Shown: piece by piece, positions 50,643 to 58,868 of the stretch | How the letters are laid out: every line of letters starts with the position of its first letter | Numbering within the stretch: position 1 is the first letter of the stretch | Assembly (NCBI RefSeq): GCF_004340945.1 | Contig: NZ_SLYD01000003.1 | Span: 535,816-599,815 of the forward strand | Reading direction: 5' to 3' | Length of the DNA stretch: 64,000 bases | Origin: Sphingomonas sp. PP-F2F-A104-K0414 | Lineage (GTDB): Bacteria > Pseudomonadota > Alphaproteobacteria > Sphingomonadales > Sphingomonadaceae | Translations under genes and position numbers: made by a program | Notes under the pieces: generated by a model | Told to the model about the DNA's origin: nothing | Database searches by the model: none | The model's input: the letters and a program-made list of their open reading frames with translations, nothing else

Positions 50643-50896
50643 ACTCGTCGCATTTCGAATCCCGTCATGCCGGGGTGATTCCGCGCCGAGTCGAACATCT
50701 GTTCCCCTCTGAGCCCTTTATGTTCTCATTGCGTTCCATGAGTCAAGCGGGCCTTGTGCGATTGCTTTTCGAATAGAGCCACGCTAAGGGCCGCACCTCT
50801 AACCCCGCATGGGAGGCATCATAGCCCGGTGCGTCACGGTCATTCGGCCACGACGTCATCCGCTTCCCAGAGGCACAACCGGAAGGATATATCCCT
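50643..50896. other. Leader region before rpsB
   Basis: About 250 bases precede rpsB after the minus-strand EcfG-type promoter. I recognise no ribosomal-protein leader structure. Just before rpsB an AAGGA at about 50883 serves as ribosome binding site. Confidence 0.5.
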
Positions 50897-51751
50897 ATGG
50901 CGGCTCCAGTCGTCTCCATGCAGCAGCTCATCGAAACGGGCGCGCATTTCGGCCACCAGACTCATCGGTGGAACCCCAAGATGAAGCCTTACATCTTCGG
51001 TGATCGTAACGGCGTCCACATCCTCGACCTTTCGCAGACCGTGCCGCTGTTCGCGCGCGCGCTCGAATTCGTCTCGTCGGCGGTTGCCGGTGGTGGCAAG
51101 GTCCTGTTCGTCGGCACCAAGCGCCAGGCGCAGGAGCCCGTCGCGGACGCCGCACGTCGCTCGGGCCAGCACTTCGTCAACCATCGCTGGTTGGGCGGCA
51201 TGCTCACCAACTGGAAGACCATCTCGGGTTCGATCAAGCGTCTCAAGACGCTTGAGGAAATGCTGTCGGGCGACACCGTCGGCCTGACCAAGAAGGAAGT
51301 CCTTCAGCTCACCCGCGAGAAGGACAAGCTCGAGCTTTCGCTCGGCGGCATCCGCGACATGGGCGGCATTCCCGACGTGATGTTCGTGATCGACGCGAAC
51401 AAGGAAGAGCTGGCGATCAAGGAAGCGAACACGCTGGGTATTCCCGTCGTCGCGATCCTCGATTCGAACGTGTCGCCGGACGGCATCGCCTTCCCGGTTC
51501 CCGCGAACGACGACGCAGCCCGCGCCATCCGCCTGTACTGCGAGGCGATCGCGATCGCAGCGACGCGCGGCGGCCAGGAGCAGCAGCGCCGCACCGGTGC
51601 CGACATCGGCGCGATGGTCGAGCCGCCGAAGGAAGAAGCATTGAGCGCAGAGCCGACCGTCGAAGCTACGGCTGACACGGCACAGGCAACCGCGAATGCC
51701 GATACCGCTGCGGAATTCGCAGCCGAGGGTGAGCGCCAGATCGACGCATAA
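50897..51751 (+). CDS. rpsB: 30S ribosomal protein S2
   Basis: This 284-residue S2 has [20 protein letters not shown] at its start, the [15 protein letters not shown] block, [20 protein letters not shown] and [15 protein letters not shown]. It carries an Ala/Thr/Glu-rich C-terminal extension of about 40 residues beyond the folded part. It binds the small subunit head-body junction. tsf follows with a large hairpin between them. Confidence 0.98.
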   Translation: MAAPVVSMQQLIETGAHFGHQTHRWNPKMKPYIFGDRNGVHILDLSQTVPLFARALEFVSSAVAGGGKVLFVGTKRQAQEPVADAARRSGQHFVNHRWLGGMLTNWKTISGSIKRLKTLEEMLSGDTVGLTKKEVLQLTREKDKLELSLGGIRDMGGIPDVMFVIDANKEELAIKEANTLGIPVVAILDSNVSPDGIAFPVPANDDAARAIRLYCEAIAIAATRGGQEQQRRTGADIGAMVEPPKEEALSAEPTVEATADTAQATANADTAAEFAAEGERQIDA

Positions 51752-51772
51752 GCGTCGTCGCCGAACCGTCAT

Positions 51773-51808
51773 GCGGGCGGGGTAGGGCGAAAGCTCTGCC
51801 TCGCCCGC
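51773..51808 (+). terminator. 16-bp hairpin with GAAA loop between rpsB and tsf
   Basis: Bases 51773-51788 pair with 51793-51808 (three G-T pairs allowed) around the tetraloop GAAA at 51789-51792. No T-tract follows, so it is more likely an attenuator, RNA stabiliser or cleavage site than a full terminator. It would set the tsf-to-rpsB ratio. Confidence 0.75.
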
Positions 51809-51840
51809 AACCATATTCAGACCTAAAAAGGATTAGAGAC

Positions 51841-52773
51841 ATGGCCGATATCACGGCAGCGATGGTCAAGGATCTGCGCGAGAAGAGCGGCGCGGGCATG
51901 ATGGATTGCAAGAAGGCGCTGAGCGAGAACGCCGGCGACATGGAGCAGGCAATGGATTGGCTGCGCACCAAGGGGCTCGCAGCCGCCGCGAAGAAGTCCA
52001 GCCGCACCGCGGCCGAGGGCCTGGTCGGCGTCGCCGTATCGGGCACCAAGGGCGCAGCGGTCGAAGTGAACTCGGAGACCGATTTCGTCGCGAAGAACGA
52101 CCAGTTCCAGTCGTTCGTCCGTGACGTCACGCAGATCGCGCTCGCAACTGGTGGCGACATCGAGGCGCTTAAGTCGCAGGCGATGCCATCGGGCAAGACC
52201 GTCGAGGAAGTGCTGACGAACAACGTCGCGACGATCGGCGAGAACCAGTCGCTGCGCCGCTCGCGCACGCTGGAAGTCAGCAAGGGTGCGGTCGTTCCGT
52301 ACATCCACAATGCAGCGGCCCCTGGCCTCGGCAAGATTGGTGTGCTCGTCGCGCTCGAGTCGGAGGCTTCGGACGAGGTTCTCCAGACGCTCGGCAAGCA
52401 GCTTGCGATGCACATCGCAGCGGCATTCCCGAAGGCGCTCAACGAAGCCGACCTCGACGAGTCCGAGATCGAGCGCGAGCGCGCGATCGCGACCGAGAAG
52501 GCCGCCGATTCGGGCAAGCCAGCCGACATCATCGCCAAGATGGTCGAGGGCGGCATCGCCAAGTACCGCAAGGAGCATGCTCTGGTCAGCCAGCTGTTCG
52601 TGATGGACGGCAAGACCAAGATCTCCGACGTCGTCGCAAAGGCCGGCAAGGATGCCGGCGCCGAGATCAAGCTGGTGGACTATGTCCGCTTCCAGCTCGG
52701 CGAGGGCATCGAGAAGGAGCAGTCCGACTTCGCAGCCGAGGTTGCTGCTGCGAGCGGCGTGCCACAGGCGTAA
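51841..52773 (+). CDS. tsf: Elongation factor Ts
   Basis: This 310-residue nucleotide exchange factor for EF-Tu has the N-terminal UBA-like domain ([20 protein letters not shown] with MDWLRTKGL), the [13 protein letters not shown] contact block near 79, the core repeats and the C-terminal [16 protein letters not shown]. Length and domains are normal. AAAAGGA precedes the ATG. Confidence 0.98.
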   Translation: MADITAAMVKDLREKSGAGMMDCKKALSENAGDMEQAMDWLRTKGLAAAAKKSSRTAAEGLVGVAVSGTKGAAVEVNSETDFVAKNDQFQSFVRDVTQIALATGGDIEALKSQAMPSGKTVEEVLTNNVATIGENQSLRRSRTLEVSKGAVVPYIHNAAAPGLGKIGVLVALESEASDEVLQTLGKQLAMHIAAAFPKALNEADLDESEIERERAIATEKAADSGKPADIIAKMVEGGIAKYRKEHALVSQLFVMDGKTKISDVVAKAGKDAGAEIKLVDYVRFQLGEGIEKEQSDFAAEVAAASGVPQA

Positions 52774-53536
52774 GCTGACCTTCTCCCTTCGTGGGAGAGG
52801 GCATTGGAGATCGAGCGCTCGCCAAACACCCTCCGTCATGCCGGGCTTGTTCCGGCATCCACGGTTCCGCAAACCGCCGGTCGGTGATTACGCGGAACGG
52901 TGGACCCCGGAACAGGTCCGGGGTGACGGAGTGGGTTTGGCGGGCGTTCCGCGGGTCTGATCTCAGTCCCTCCCTCGCCCCTCCGGGGAGAGGGAAGGGG
53001 CCCGCGGCCACATTGCCGTGGGAAGGGTGAGGGGAGTGGTTGGGTCTCGAACCTCACGCCCCCTCATCCGGCCCTGCCGGGCCACCTTCTCCCCGAGGGG
53101 AGAAGGATAGGCCTCGTCCACCATGCCGGGCTCGTTCCGGTATCCAGGGGGCTGCAAGTCATCGATCCGTAAACCTTTCGAGGCGGTAACAGCATGTGAT
53201 ATCGGCCAGACGATCCCTCGCCTCGGCACCTCCCCGGCGAAGGCCGGGGTTCAGGTGGAATACGAAGGTGACGATGGGCGTCTTCAATTACATCGACCTT
53301 GCCAAATGGACCCCGGCCTCCGCCGGGGAGGCGTCGTTGCAGGTGTCGCTGATTCCAGATTGGCCAGCCGTGATACTTCCTCCGCACCCCGGGAGAATGA
53401 CAAGCAGCTGGACCCAGCCCAGCCCATTTTCCGTCTCGTTTCCACCCAGTTTCGATGCACGCGCCGCACGGCGCTTCACATCCCCGGCCTCGCCGCCTAA
53501 GGTCCGCGCCGCCCCGCCAATCAATATTCGAGATTT
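52774..53536. repeat. Mosaic of palindromic repeats between tsf and pyrH
   Basis: These 763 bases have no gene. In order I see: a hairpin of CTTCTCCCTTCG type just after tsf, CATGCCGGGCTTGTTCCGG with the inverted CCCCGGAACAGGTCCGGGG arm (about 52835-52930), a CCCCTCCGGGGAG hairpin and a TTCTCCCCGAGGGGAGAAGG hairpin (to about 53106), a second CCGGGCTCGTTCCGG arm, and a family A-like arm pair CCCCGGCGAAGGCCGGGG / CCCCGGCCTCCGCCGGGG at about 53233-53330. Many families meet here. Confidence 0.7.
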
Positions 53537-54265
53537 ATGACGCCTCCGCGCTACAAACGTATTCTGCTGAAACTGTCGGGCGAAGTCCTGATGGGGCCGT
53601 CGGGCCTTTCGATCGATCCGACCGTCACCGCGCGCGTCGCGCAGGAGATCGCGGACATCAAGGCCAAGGGCTACGAGATCTGCATCGTCGTCGGCGGTGG
53701 CAACATCTTCCGCGGTATGGCGGGCGCGGCACGCGGCATGGACCGGGCGACCGGCGATTACATGGGCATGCTCGCGACCGTCATGAACGCGCTGGCCGTG
53801 CAGAACGCGCTGGAGCAGATCGGCGTCGACACGCGCGTCCAGTCGGCGATCCCGATGGCGTCGGTCTGCGAGCCGTTCATCCGCCGCCGCGCCGAGCGTC
53901 ACCTCGAAAAGGGCCGCGTCGTGATCTTCGCGGCAGGCGTCGGCAGCCCTTATTTCACCACCGATTCGGGCGCCGCGCTGCGTGCTGCCGAGATGAAGTG
54001 CGATGCGCTGTTCAAGGGCACTTCGGTCGACGGCGTGTACAACGCCGACCCGAAGACGCACCCCGACGCAGTGCGCTACGAAACGGTCACGTACAGCCGC
54101 GTGCTGTCCGACGACCTCAAGGTCATGGACGCGAGCGCGATCGCGCTGTGCCGCGACAACAAAATCCCGATCGTCGTCTTCAACATCCGCGAACCCGGCA
54201 ATCTCGCCGCGGTGTTGGCGGGTGATGGCGTGTCGACGATCGTCCAGAACGAGCAGGAGCTTTAA
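53537..54265 (+). CDS. pyrH: UMP kinase
   Basis: This 242-residue amino-acid-kinase-fold enzyme phosphorylates UMP. The blocks [14 protein letters not shown] near 7, [14 protein letters not shown] near 51, [33 protein letters not shown] and [15 protein letters not shown] are all conserved. It is the first gene of a run with frr, uppS, cdsA, dxr, rseP, bamA, skp and fabZ. Confidence 0.97.
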   Translation: MTPPRYKRILLKLSGEVLMGPSGLSIDPTVTARVAQEIADIKAKGYEICIVVGGGNIFRGMAGAARGMDRATGDYMGMLATVMNALAVQNALEQIGVDTRVQSAIPMASVCEPFIRRRAERHLEKGRVVIFAAGVGSPYFTTDSGAALRAAEMKCDALFKGTSVDGVYNADPKTHPDAVRYETVTYSRVLSDDLKVMDASAIALCRDNKIPIVVFNIREPGNLAAVLAGDGVSTIVQNEQEL

Positions 54266-54266
54266 G

Positions 54267-54824
54267 ATGGCCGCATACGACAAGACCGATCTCGAACGCC
54301 GCATGGCGGGTGCCGTCGAAGCGCTGAAGAGCGATCTCGCAGGGCTTCGCACGGGGCGCGCGTCGACCGCGTTGCTCGATCCGGTGATGGTGACGGTGTA
54401 CGGCTCGTCGATGCCGCTGAACCAGGTCGCGACCGTGTCGGCGCCCGAGCCGCGGATGCTGTCGGTGCAGGTCTGGGACAAGTCGAACGTCGGCCCGACC
54501 GACAAGGCGATCCGCTCGGCCGGCCTCGGCCTCAACCCGATCGTCGACGGCCAGACGCTGCGCCTGCCGATCCCGGACCTGACCGAGGAGCGCCGCAAGG
54601 AGCTCGCCAAGCTTTCCGGCCAGTATGCCGAGAAGGCGCGCATCGCGGTGCGGAACGTGCGCCGCGACGGCATGGATTCGCTGAAGGTCGATGAGAAGAA
54701 GGGCGTGTTCGGCGAGGACGAGCGCAAGCGTCACGAGACCGAAGTCCAGAAGCTGACCGACAGCATCATCGCCGAGCTCGATGCGACCGCGACCGCCAAG
54801 GAAAAGGAAATCCTGGGCAAGTGA
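54267..54824 (+). CDS. frr: Ribosome recycling factor
   Basis: This 185-residue RRF splits post-termination ribosomes with EF-G. The conserved GLRTGRAS near 31, [34 protein letters not shown] and the C-terminal helix [18 protein letters not shown] fit the family. The ATG is one base after the pyrH stop; its TGA overlaps the uppS GTG. Confidence 0.98.
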   Translation: MAAYDKTDLERRMAGAVEALKSDLAGLRTGRASTALLDPVMVTVYGSSMPLNQVATVSAPEPRMLSVQVWDKSNVGPTDKAIRSAGLGLNPIVDGQTLRLPIPDLTEERRKELAKLSGQYAEKARIAVRNVRRDGMDSLKVDEKKGVFGEDERKRHETEVQKLTDSIIAELDATATAKEKEILGK

Positions 54825-55588
54825 GGGCGTTCGGCGCCGCTTCGGCGGGGGCTACCTCCGCCGCGCCGCTCGTCGCCGTCCCCTCGGGCGGGGCGGTGCC
54901 GCGTCATGTCGCGATCATCATGGACGGTAATGGCCGCTGGGCGAAGAAGCGGTTCCTGCCGCGCTTCGCCGGGCACAAGGCCGGCGTCGAGGCGGTGCGC
55001 AAGGTGACGCGAGCCGCGCGGGCGATGGGGATCGAGGCGCTGACGCTGTATGCGTTCTCGTCCGAGAACTGGCGGCGTCCGGCCGAAGAGGTCAGCGACC
55101 TGATGGGGCTGCTGCGGCATTTCATCCGCAGCGACCTCGACGAACTCGCGCGCGAGAACGTCCGGCTGCGCGTGATCGGCGATTATCACAGCTTTTCGCC
55201 CGATCTGGTGGCGATGGTCGATGACGCCATCGCGCGGACTGCGGGCAATACCGGTCCGATCCTCGCGATCGCACTCAATTACGGCGCGCATGCCGAACTA
55301 GTTGGTGCGGCACGTCGCCTTGCCGAGCGTGCCCGTGATGGTGCGCTCGATCCTGCCAGCATCGACGTCGGCACGATCGAGGCCGAACTCGACACGCACG
55401 ACCTGCCGCCGCTCGACCTGATGATCCGGACGTCGGGTGAACAGCGCCTGTCGAACTTCCTGTTGTGGCAGGCGGCGTATGCGGAACTGCTGTTCGTCGA
55501 CACGCTCTGGCCTGACTTCGACGCCGCCGCGCTCGCCGATGCGGTCGCGGCGTTCGGTCAGCGTCAACGCCGCTACGGTGGGCTGTGA
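54821..55588 (+). CDS. uppS: Undecaprenyl diphosphate synthase
   Basis: This 255-residue cis-prenyltransferase makes the C55 lipid carrier precursor for cell wall and polysaccharide synthesis. It has the catalytic Asp35 in [26 protein letters not shown], and [19 protein letters not shown] with the [14 protein letters not shown] end. GTG start at 54821 overlaps the frr stop. An Ala-rich extension of about 25 residues precedes the core. Confidence 0.96.
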   Translation: MRAFGAASAGATSAAPLVAVPSGGAVPRHVAIIMDGNGRWAKKRFLPRFAGHKAGVEAVRKVTRAARAMGIEALTLYAFSSENWRRPAEEVSDLMGLLRHFIRSDLDELARENVRLRVIGDYHSFSPDLVAMVDDAIARTAGNTGPILAIALNYGAHAELVGAARRLAERARDGALDPASIDVGTIEAELDTHDLPPLDLMIRTSGEQRLSNFLLWQAAYAELLFVDTLWPDFDAAALADAVAAFGQRQRRYGGL

Positions 55589-55593
55589 ATTTC

Positions 55594-55680
55594 CTGTTCC
55601 CTCGCGAACGCGGGGGCGCGGGAGCCAGGCACTCCAACATGCGTGACCCTGGACCCCCGCCGCCTTCGCGGGCGAACACT
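55594..55680. repeat. Family B-like repeat between uppS and cdsA
   Basis: A diverged, long-loop variant with TGTTCCCTCGCGAACGCGGGG and CCTTCGCGGGCGAACA arms lies between uppS and cdsA. It interrupts an otherwise tightly packed operon and ends about 20 bases before the cdsA start. Confidence 0.7.
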
Positions 55681-55700
55681 TGTAGGTTTGGAGTGGCCCT

Positions 55701-56528
55701 TTGACGACCCTGCCAGACCCGGCGAACGCGCCCGACCAGGTGCTGCGAACGCCGTCCAACCTGAAGCTACGCATGATCGCCAGCGTCGCGATGATTGCCG
55801 TCGCCAGCATCGCGCTGACGCTGGGCGGGATCGCGTTCTGGGTGCTCGGCGTGGTCGCGGCGCTGTTCATGATGGCGGAATGGTCGATGCTGCAAGGCGC
55901 CGATGCCAAGACCAAGCGGATGACGCAGTTCGCGCTGTCGGTCCCGCTCGCGCTGATGGCGCCGGCGTCGCTGATCCTCGTGATCCACGATTTCTTCACG
56001 CTGGGCCTGCTCGCGGGCGCCGCGTTCTTCGTCGTCATCACCACGCGCAAGCCACCGCTCGCGCTCGGCATCCTCTATTGCGGCCTTCCGGTGCTCGCGC
56101 TGATGATCATCCGGCGGCAGGACGAGGGTATCCTCTTCACGCTGTGGGCACTGTCGCTGGTGTGGGCGTGCGATATCGGCGCGTTCTTCACCGGGCGGAC
56201 GCTGGGCGGGCCCAAGCTCGCGCCGGTGATCAGCCCGAACAAGACATGGTCGGGGCTGATCGGGGGCGTCGTGCTGGCGAGCGCGGTCGCGGCGGTGCTG
56301 CACACGCAATACGGCCTGCCGATGCGGATGACGCTGGCAACGCCGGTGCTCGCCGTGCTCGCGCAGATGGGCGATCTTTACGAGAGTTGGTTGAAGCGAG
56401 TGGCAGGCGTGAAGGACAGCGGCAACATCCTGCCCGGCCATGGCGGCGTGATGGATCGGCTCGACGGCCTGGTGCCCGTCGCACCGGTCGCGGCGCTCCT
56501 CGTCCTGCTGCCGCATTTCTACGCATGA
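55701..56528 (+). CDS. cdsA: Phosphatidate cytidylyltransferase
   Basis: This 275-residue membrane enzyme makes CDP-diacylglycerol. The C-terminal signature lies in SPNKTWSGLIGGVV and SGNILPGHGGVMDRLDGL with the conserved Asp pair. About seven membrane helices precede it. Translation starts at TTG (55701), chosen because GGAG at 55690-55693 stands 7 bases before it and no in-frame ATG fits. Its stop overlaps the dxr ATG. Confidence 0.94.
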   Translation: MTTLPDPANAPDQVLRTPSNLKLRMIASVAMIAVASIALTLGGIAFWVLGVVAALFMMAEWSMLQGADAKTKRMTQFALSVPLALMAPASLILVIHDFFTLGLLAGAAFFVVITTRKPPLALGILYCGLPVLALMIIRRQDEGILFTLWALSLVWACDIGAFFTGRTLGGPKLAPVISPNKTWSGLIGGVVLASAVAAVLHTQYGLPMRMTLATPVLAVLAQMGDLYESWLKRVAGVKDSGNILPGHGGVMDRLDGLVPVAPVAALLVLLPHFYA

Positions 56529-57682
56529 AGACCGTGACGATCCTGGGGGCGACCGGCTCGGTCGGCACCTCGACGCTCGACCTGATCGAGCGTGAACCCG
56601 ATCGCTTCCGTGTCGTCGCACTGACCGCGAACTGCGATGTGGCGAAGCTGGCTGCGGCCGCGATCCGGACCAGGGCCGAGTTCGCGGTGGTCGCCGATGA
56701 AGGCTGCCTCCCCGAATTGCGCGAGGCGCTGGCGGGCACCGGCATCCGCGCAGGCGGTGGTGCCGATGCGATTGCCGAGGCGGCTGCGTCGGGCGCGGAC
56801 TGGACGATGGGCGCGATCGTCGGGTGCGCGGGGCTCAAGCCTGTAATGGCGGCGATTGAGCAGGGCGGTACCGTCGTGATCGCCAACAAGGAGCCGCTGG
56901 TCTCCGCCGGCGACGTGATCCTCGCCGCGGCCAAGCGGACCGGCGCCACCTTGTTGCCGGCCGATTCCGAGCACAACGCAATCTTCCAGTGCTTCGACGC
57001 GACTCGGCCCGAGCGCGTGCGGCGGATCATCCTCACGTGCAGTGGCGGCCCGTTCCGCGACTGGACGATCGAGCAGATGCGCGGCGTGACGCTCGAGCAG
57101 GCGGTCAAGCACCCGAACTGGTCGATGGGCGCGAAGATCTCGGTCGATTCGGCGACCTGCATGAACAAGGGCCTCGAACTGATCGAGGCCGCCCGGTTGT
57201 TTCCGATCCCGCACGACCGGATCGAGATCGTCATCCACCCGCAATCGGTGGTCCACAGCCTCGTCGATTATGTCGACGGCTCGGTTCTCGCGCAGCTCGG
57301 GCCCCCCGACATGCGGACGCCGATCGCGCATACGCTCGCCTGGCCCGACCGGATGGCGACGCCGATGGCTCCGCTCGACCTAGTCGGAATCGGCCGACTC
57401 GACTTCGAGGCGCCCGATCCGGTGCGTTTCCCGGCCATGCGACTCGCGCGCGAAGCGTTGGATGCGGGCGGGGCGCGGCCGGCAATCCTCAACGCCGCCA
57501 ACGAAGTCGCGGTCGAAGCCTTCCTCAAGCGCCGGATTTGTTTCCTCGAAATTGCCGCAATCGTAGAGGATACACTAATGCGCTATGACCCGGCCGCGCC
57601 GGACAGCGTCGATGCCGTGCTGGCGATCGACGCCGAGGCGCGGATCTTGGCGGGCAAGCGTGTAGAGGATTGCGTGGTTTGA
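56525..57682 (+). CDS. dxr: 1-deoxy-D-xylulose 5-phosphate reductoisomerase
   Basis: This 385-residue enzyme is the committed step of the MEP isoprenoid pathway. The NADPH loop is TILGATGSVGTSTLDLI. The metal and substrate residues lie in LPADSEHNAIFQCF, TCSGGPFRDW and SWMGAKISVDSATCMNKGLE-like sequence (here WSMGAKI), followed by EIVIHPQSVVHSLV. The ATG overlaps the cdsA stop; its TGA overlaps the rseP TTG. Confidence 0.97.
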   Translation: MKTVTILGATGSVGTSTLDLIEREPDRFRVVALTANCDVAKLAAAAIRTRAEFAVVADEGCLPELREALAGTGIRAGGGADAIAEAAASGADWTMGAIVGCAGLKPVMAAIEQGGTVVIANKEPLVSAGDVILAAAKRTGATLLPADSEHNAIFQCFDATRPERVRRIILTCSGGPFRDWTIEQMRGVTLEQAVKHPNWSMGAKISVDSATCMNKGLELIEAARLFPIPHDRIEIVIHPQSVVHSLVDYVDGSVLAQLGPPDMRTPIAHTLAWPDRMATPMAPLDLVGIGRLDFEAPDPVRFPAMRLAREALDAGGARPAILNAANEVAVEAFLKRRICFLEIAAIVEDTLMRYDPAAPDSVDAVLAIDAEARILAGKRVEDCVV

Positions 57683-58812
57683 TCGAAACGCCGGGTATCC
57701 TGCTGACCATATTGTCATTCGTCCTGGTGATCGGGCCGCTCGTGTTCGTGCACGAGATGGGACATTACCTCGCCGGACGCTTTTTCGGGATCAAGGCGGA
57801 TGCCTTCGCGATCGGCTTCGGCCGCGAGGTCGCCGGGTTCACTGACAGCCGCGGCACCCGCTGGAAGTTCGGCTGGTTACCGCTCGGCGGCTATGTGAAG
57901 TTCGCGGGCGATATGAACCCGGCGAGTCAGCCCTCGGCCGAATGGCTGTCGCTACCCGCCGAAGAACGCCAGCGCACCTTCCAGTCGAAGCCGGTATGGC
58001 AGCGCGCGATCGTCGTCGCAGCCGGACCGGTCGTCAATTTCGTCGTCGCGATCCTGATCCTCGCCGGTTTCGCGTTTGCTTACGGCGACATCCGCATGCC
58101 GCCCGTCGTCGGTGGCACGGTGCCTGGCAGCGCCGCGGCTGCGGCCGGATTGCAGATCGGCGACCGGATCACCGCGATCGGCGGACGGTCGGTCGAGACA
58201 TTCGACGATCTCGCCCGCTTCGCCCGCATCCGCGCCGGCGAGCGCACGCAGATCGACGCCGTGCGCGGTGGCCAGACGGTATCGCGCGATCTCGTTATCG
58301 GCACCGAATTGCAGCGCGATCGCTTCGGCAACGAATATAAGATCGGCCGCCTCGGCATCGCCGGCAGCAAGCCCGTGATCGTTCCCGTCACCCTGATCGA
58401 AGCACCGGTGATCGCGGTGAAGCGCACCGGTGAGATCGTCTCGATGATGGTCGAGACGCTGAGCCAGGTCATCACCGGGCGCCGCTCGGTCAAGGAACTC
58501 GGCGGGCCGCTCAGCATCGCCAAGGTGTCGGGCGAGCAGATGTCGCTCGGGCTCGACGCCTATGTGTTCCTAATCGCCCTGGTCTCGATCAATCTGGGGT
58601 TCATCAATCTGCTGCCAGTGCCGATGCTCGATGGCGGTCACCTGTTCTTTTATGCGATCGAAGCGGTGCGCAGGCGCCCGGTCGAGCCGCAGGTTCAGGA
58701 ATGGGCGTTTCGCGGCGGCCTCGCGGCAATTCTCGCGCTGATGCTGCTGGTGACGTTCAACGATCTCGGCAATTTCGGGCTGTGGAAAAATCTGGCCGGC
58801 TTGATCGGCTGA
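57679..58812 (+). CDS. rseP: Site-2 protease RseP (M50)
   Basis: This 377-residue intramembrane zinc protease has the HEMGH motif at 25-29, FGWLPLGGYVKFAGDM, one PDZ domain (about 120-190: GGTVPGSAAAAAGLQIGDRI) and the LDGGHL motif in the C-terminal helix. RseP-type proteases cut anti-sigma factors and clear signal peptides. TTG at 57679 is chosen (GAGGA 10 bases upstream, overlap with dxr TGA); TTG at 57670 is too close to the Shine-Dalgarno. Confidence 0.94.
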   Translation: MIETPGILLTILSFVLVIGPLVFVHEMGHYLAGRFFGIKADAFAIGFGREVAGFTDSRGTRWKFGWLPLGGYVKFAGDMNPASQPSAEWLSLPAEERQRTFQSKPVWQRAIVVAAGPVVNFVVAILILAGFAFAYGDIRMPPVVGGTVPGSAAAAAGLQIGDRITAIGGRSVETFDDLARFARIRAGERTQIDAVRGGQTVSRDLVIGTELQRDRFGNEYKIGRLGIAGSKPVIVPVTLIEAPVIAVKRTGEIVSMMVETLSQVITGRRSVKELGGPLSIAKVSGEQMSLGLDAYVFLIALVSINLGFINLLPVPMLDGGHLFFYAIEAVRRRPVEPQVQEWAFRGGLAAILALMLLVTFNDLGNFGLWKNLAGLIG

Positions 58813-58868
58813 CGACGATAGGGCAGGGCGGGCGCGCCTTGTATGTGCACGTTTTTGGGGTGGGTTTG

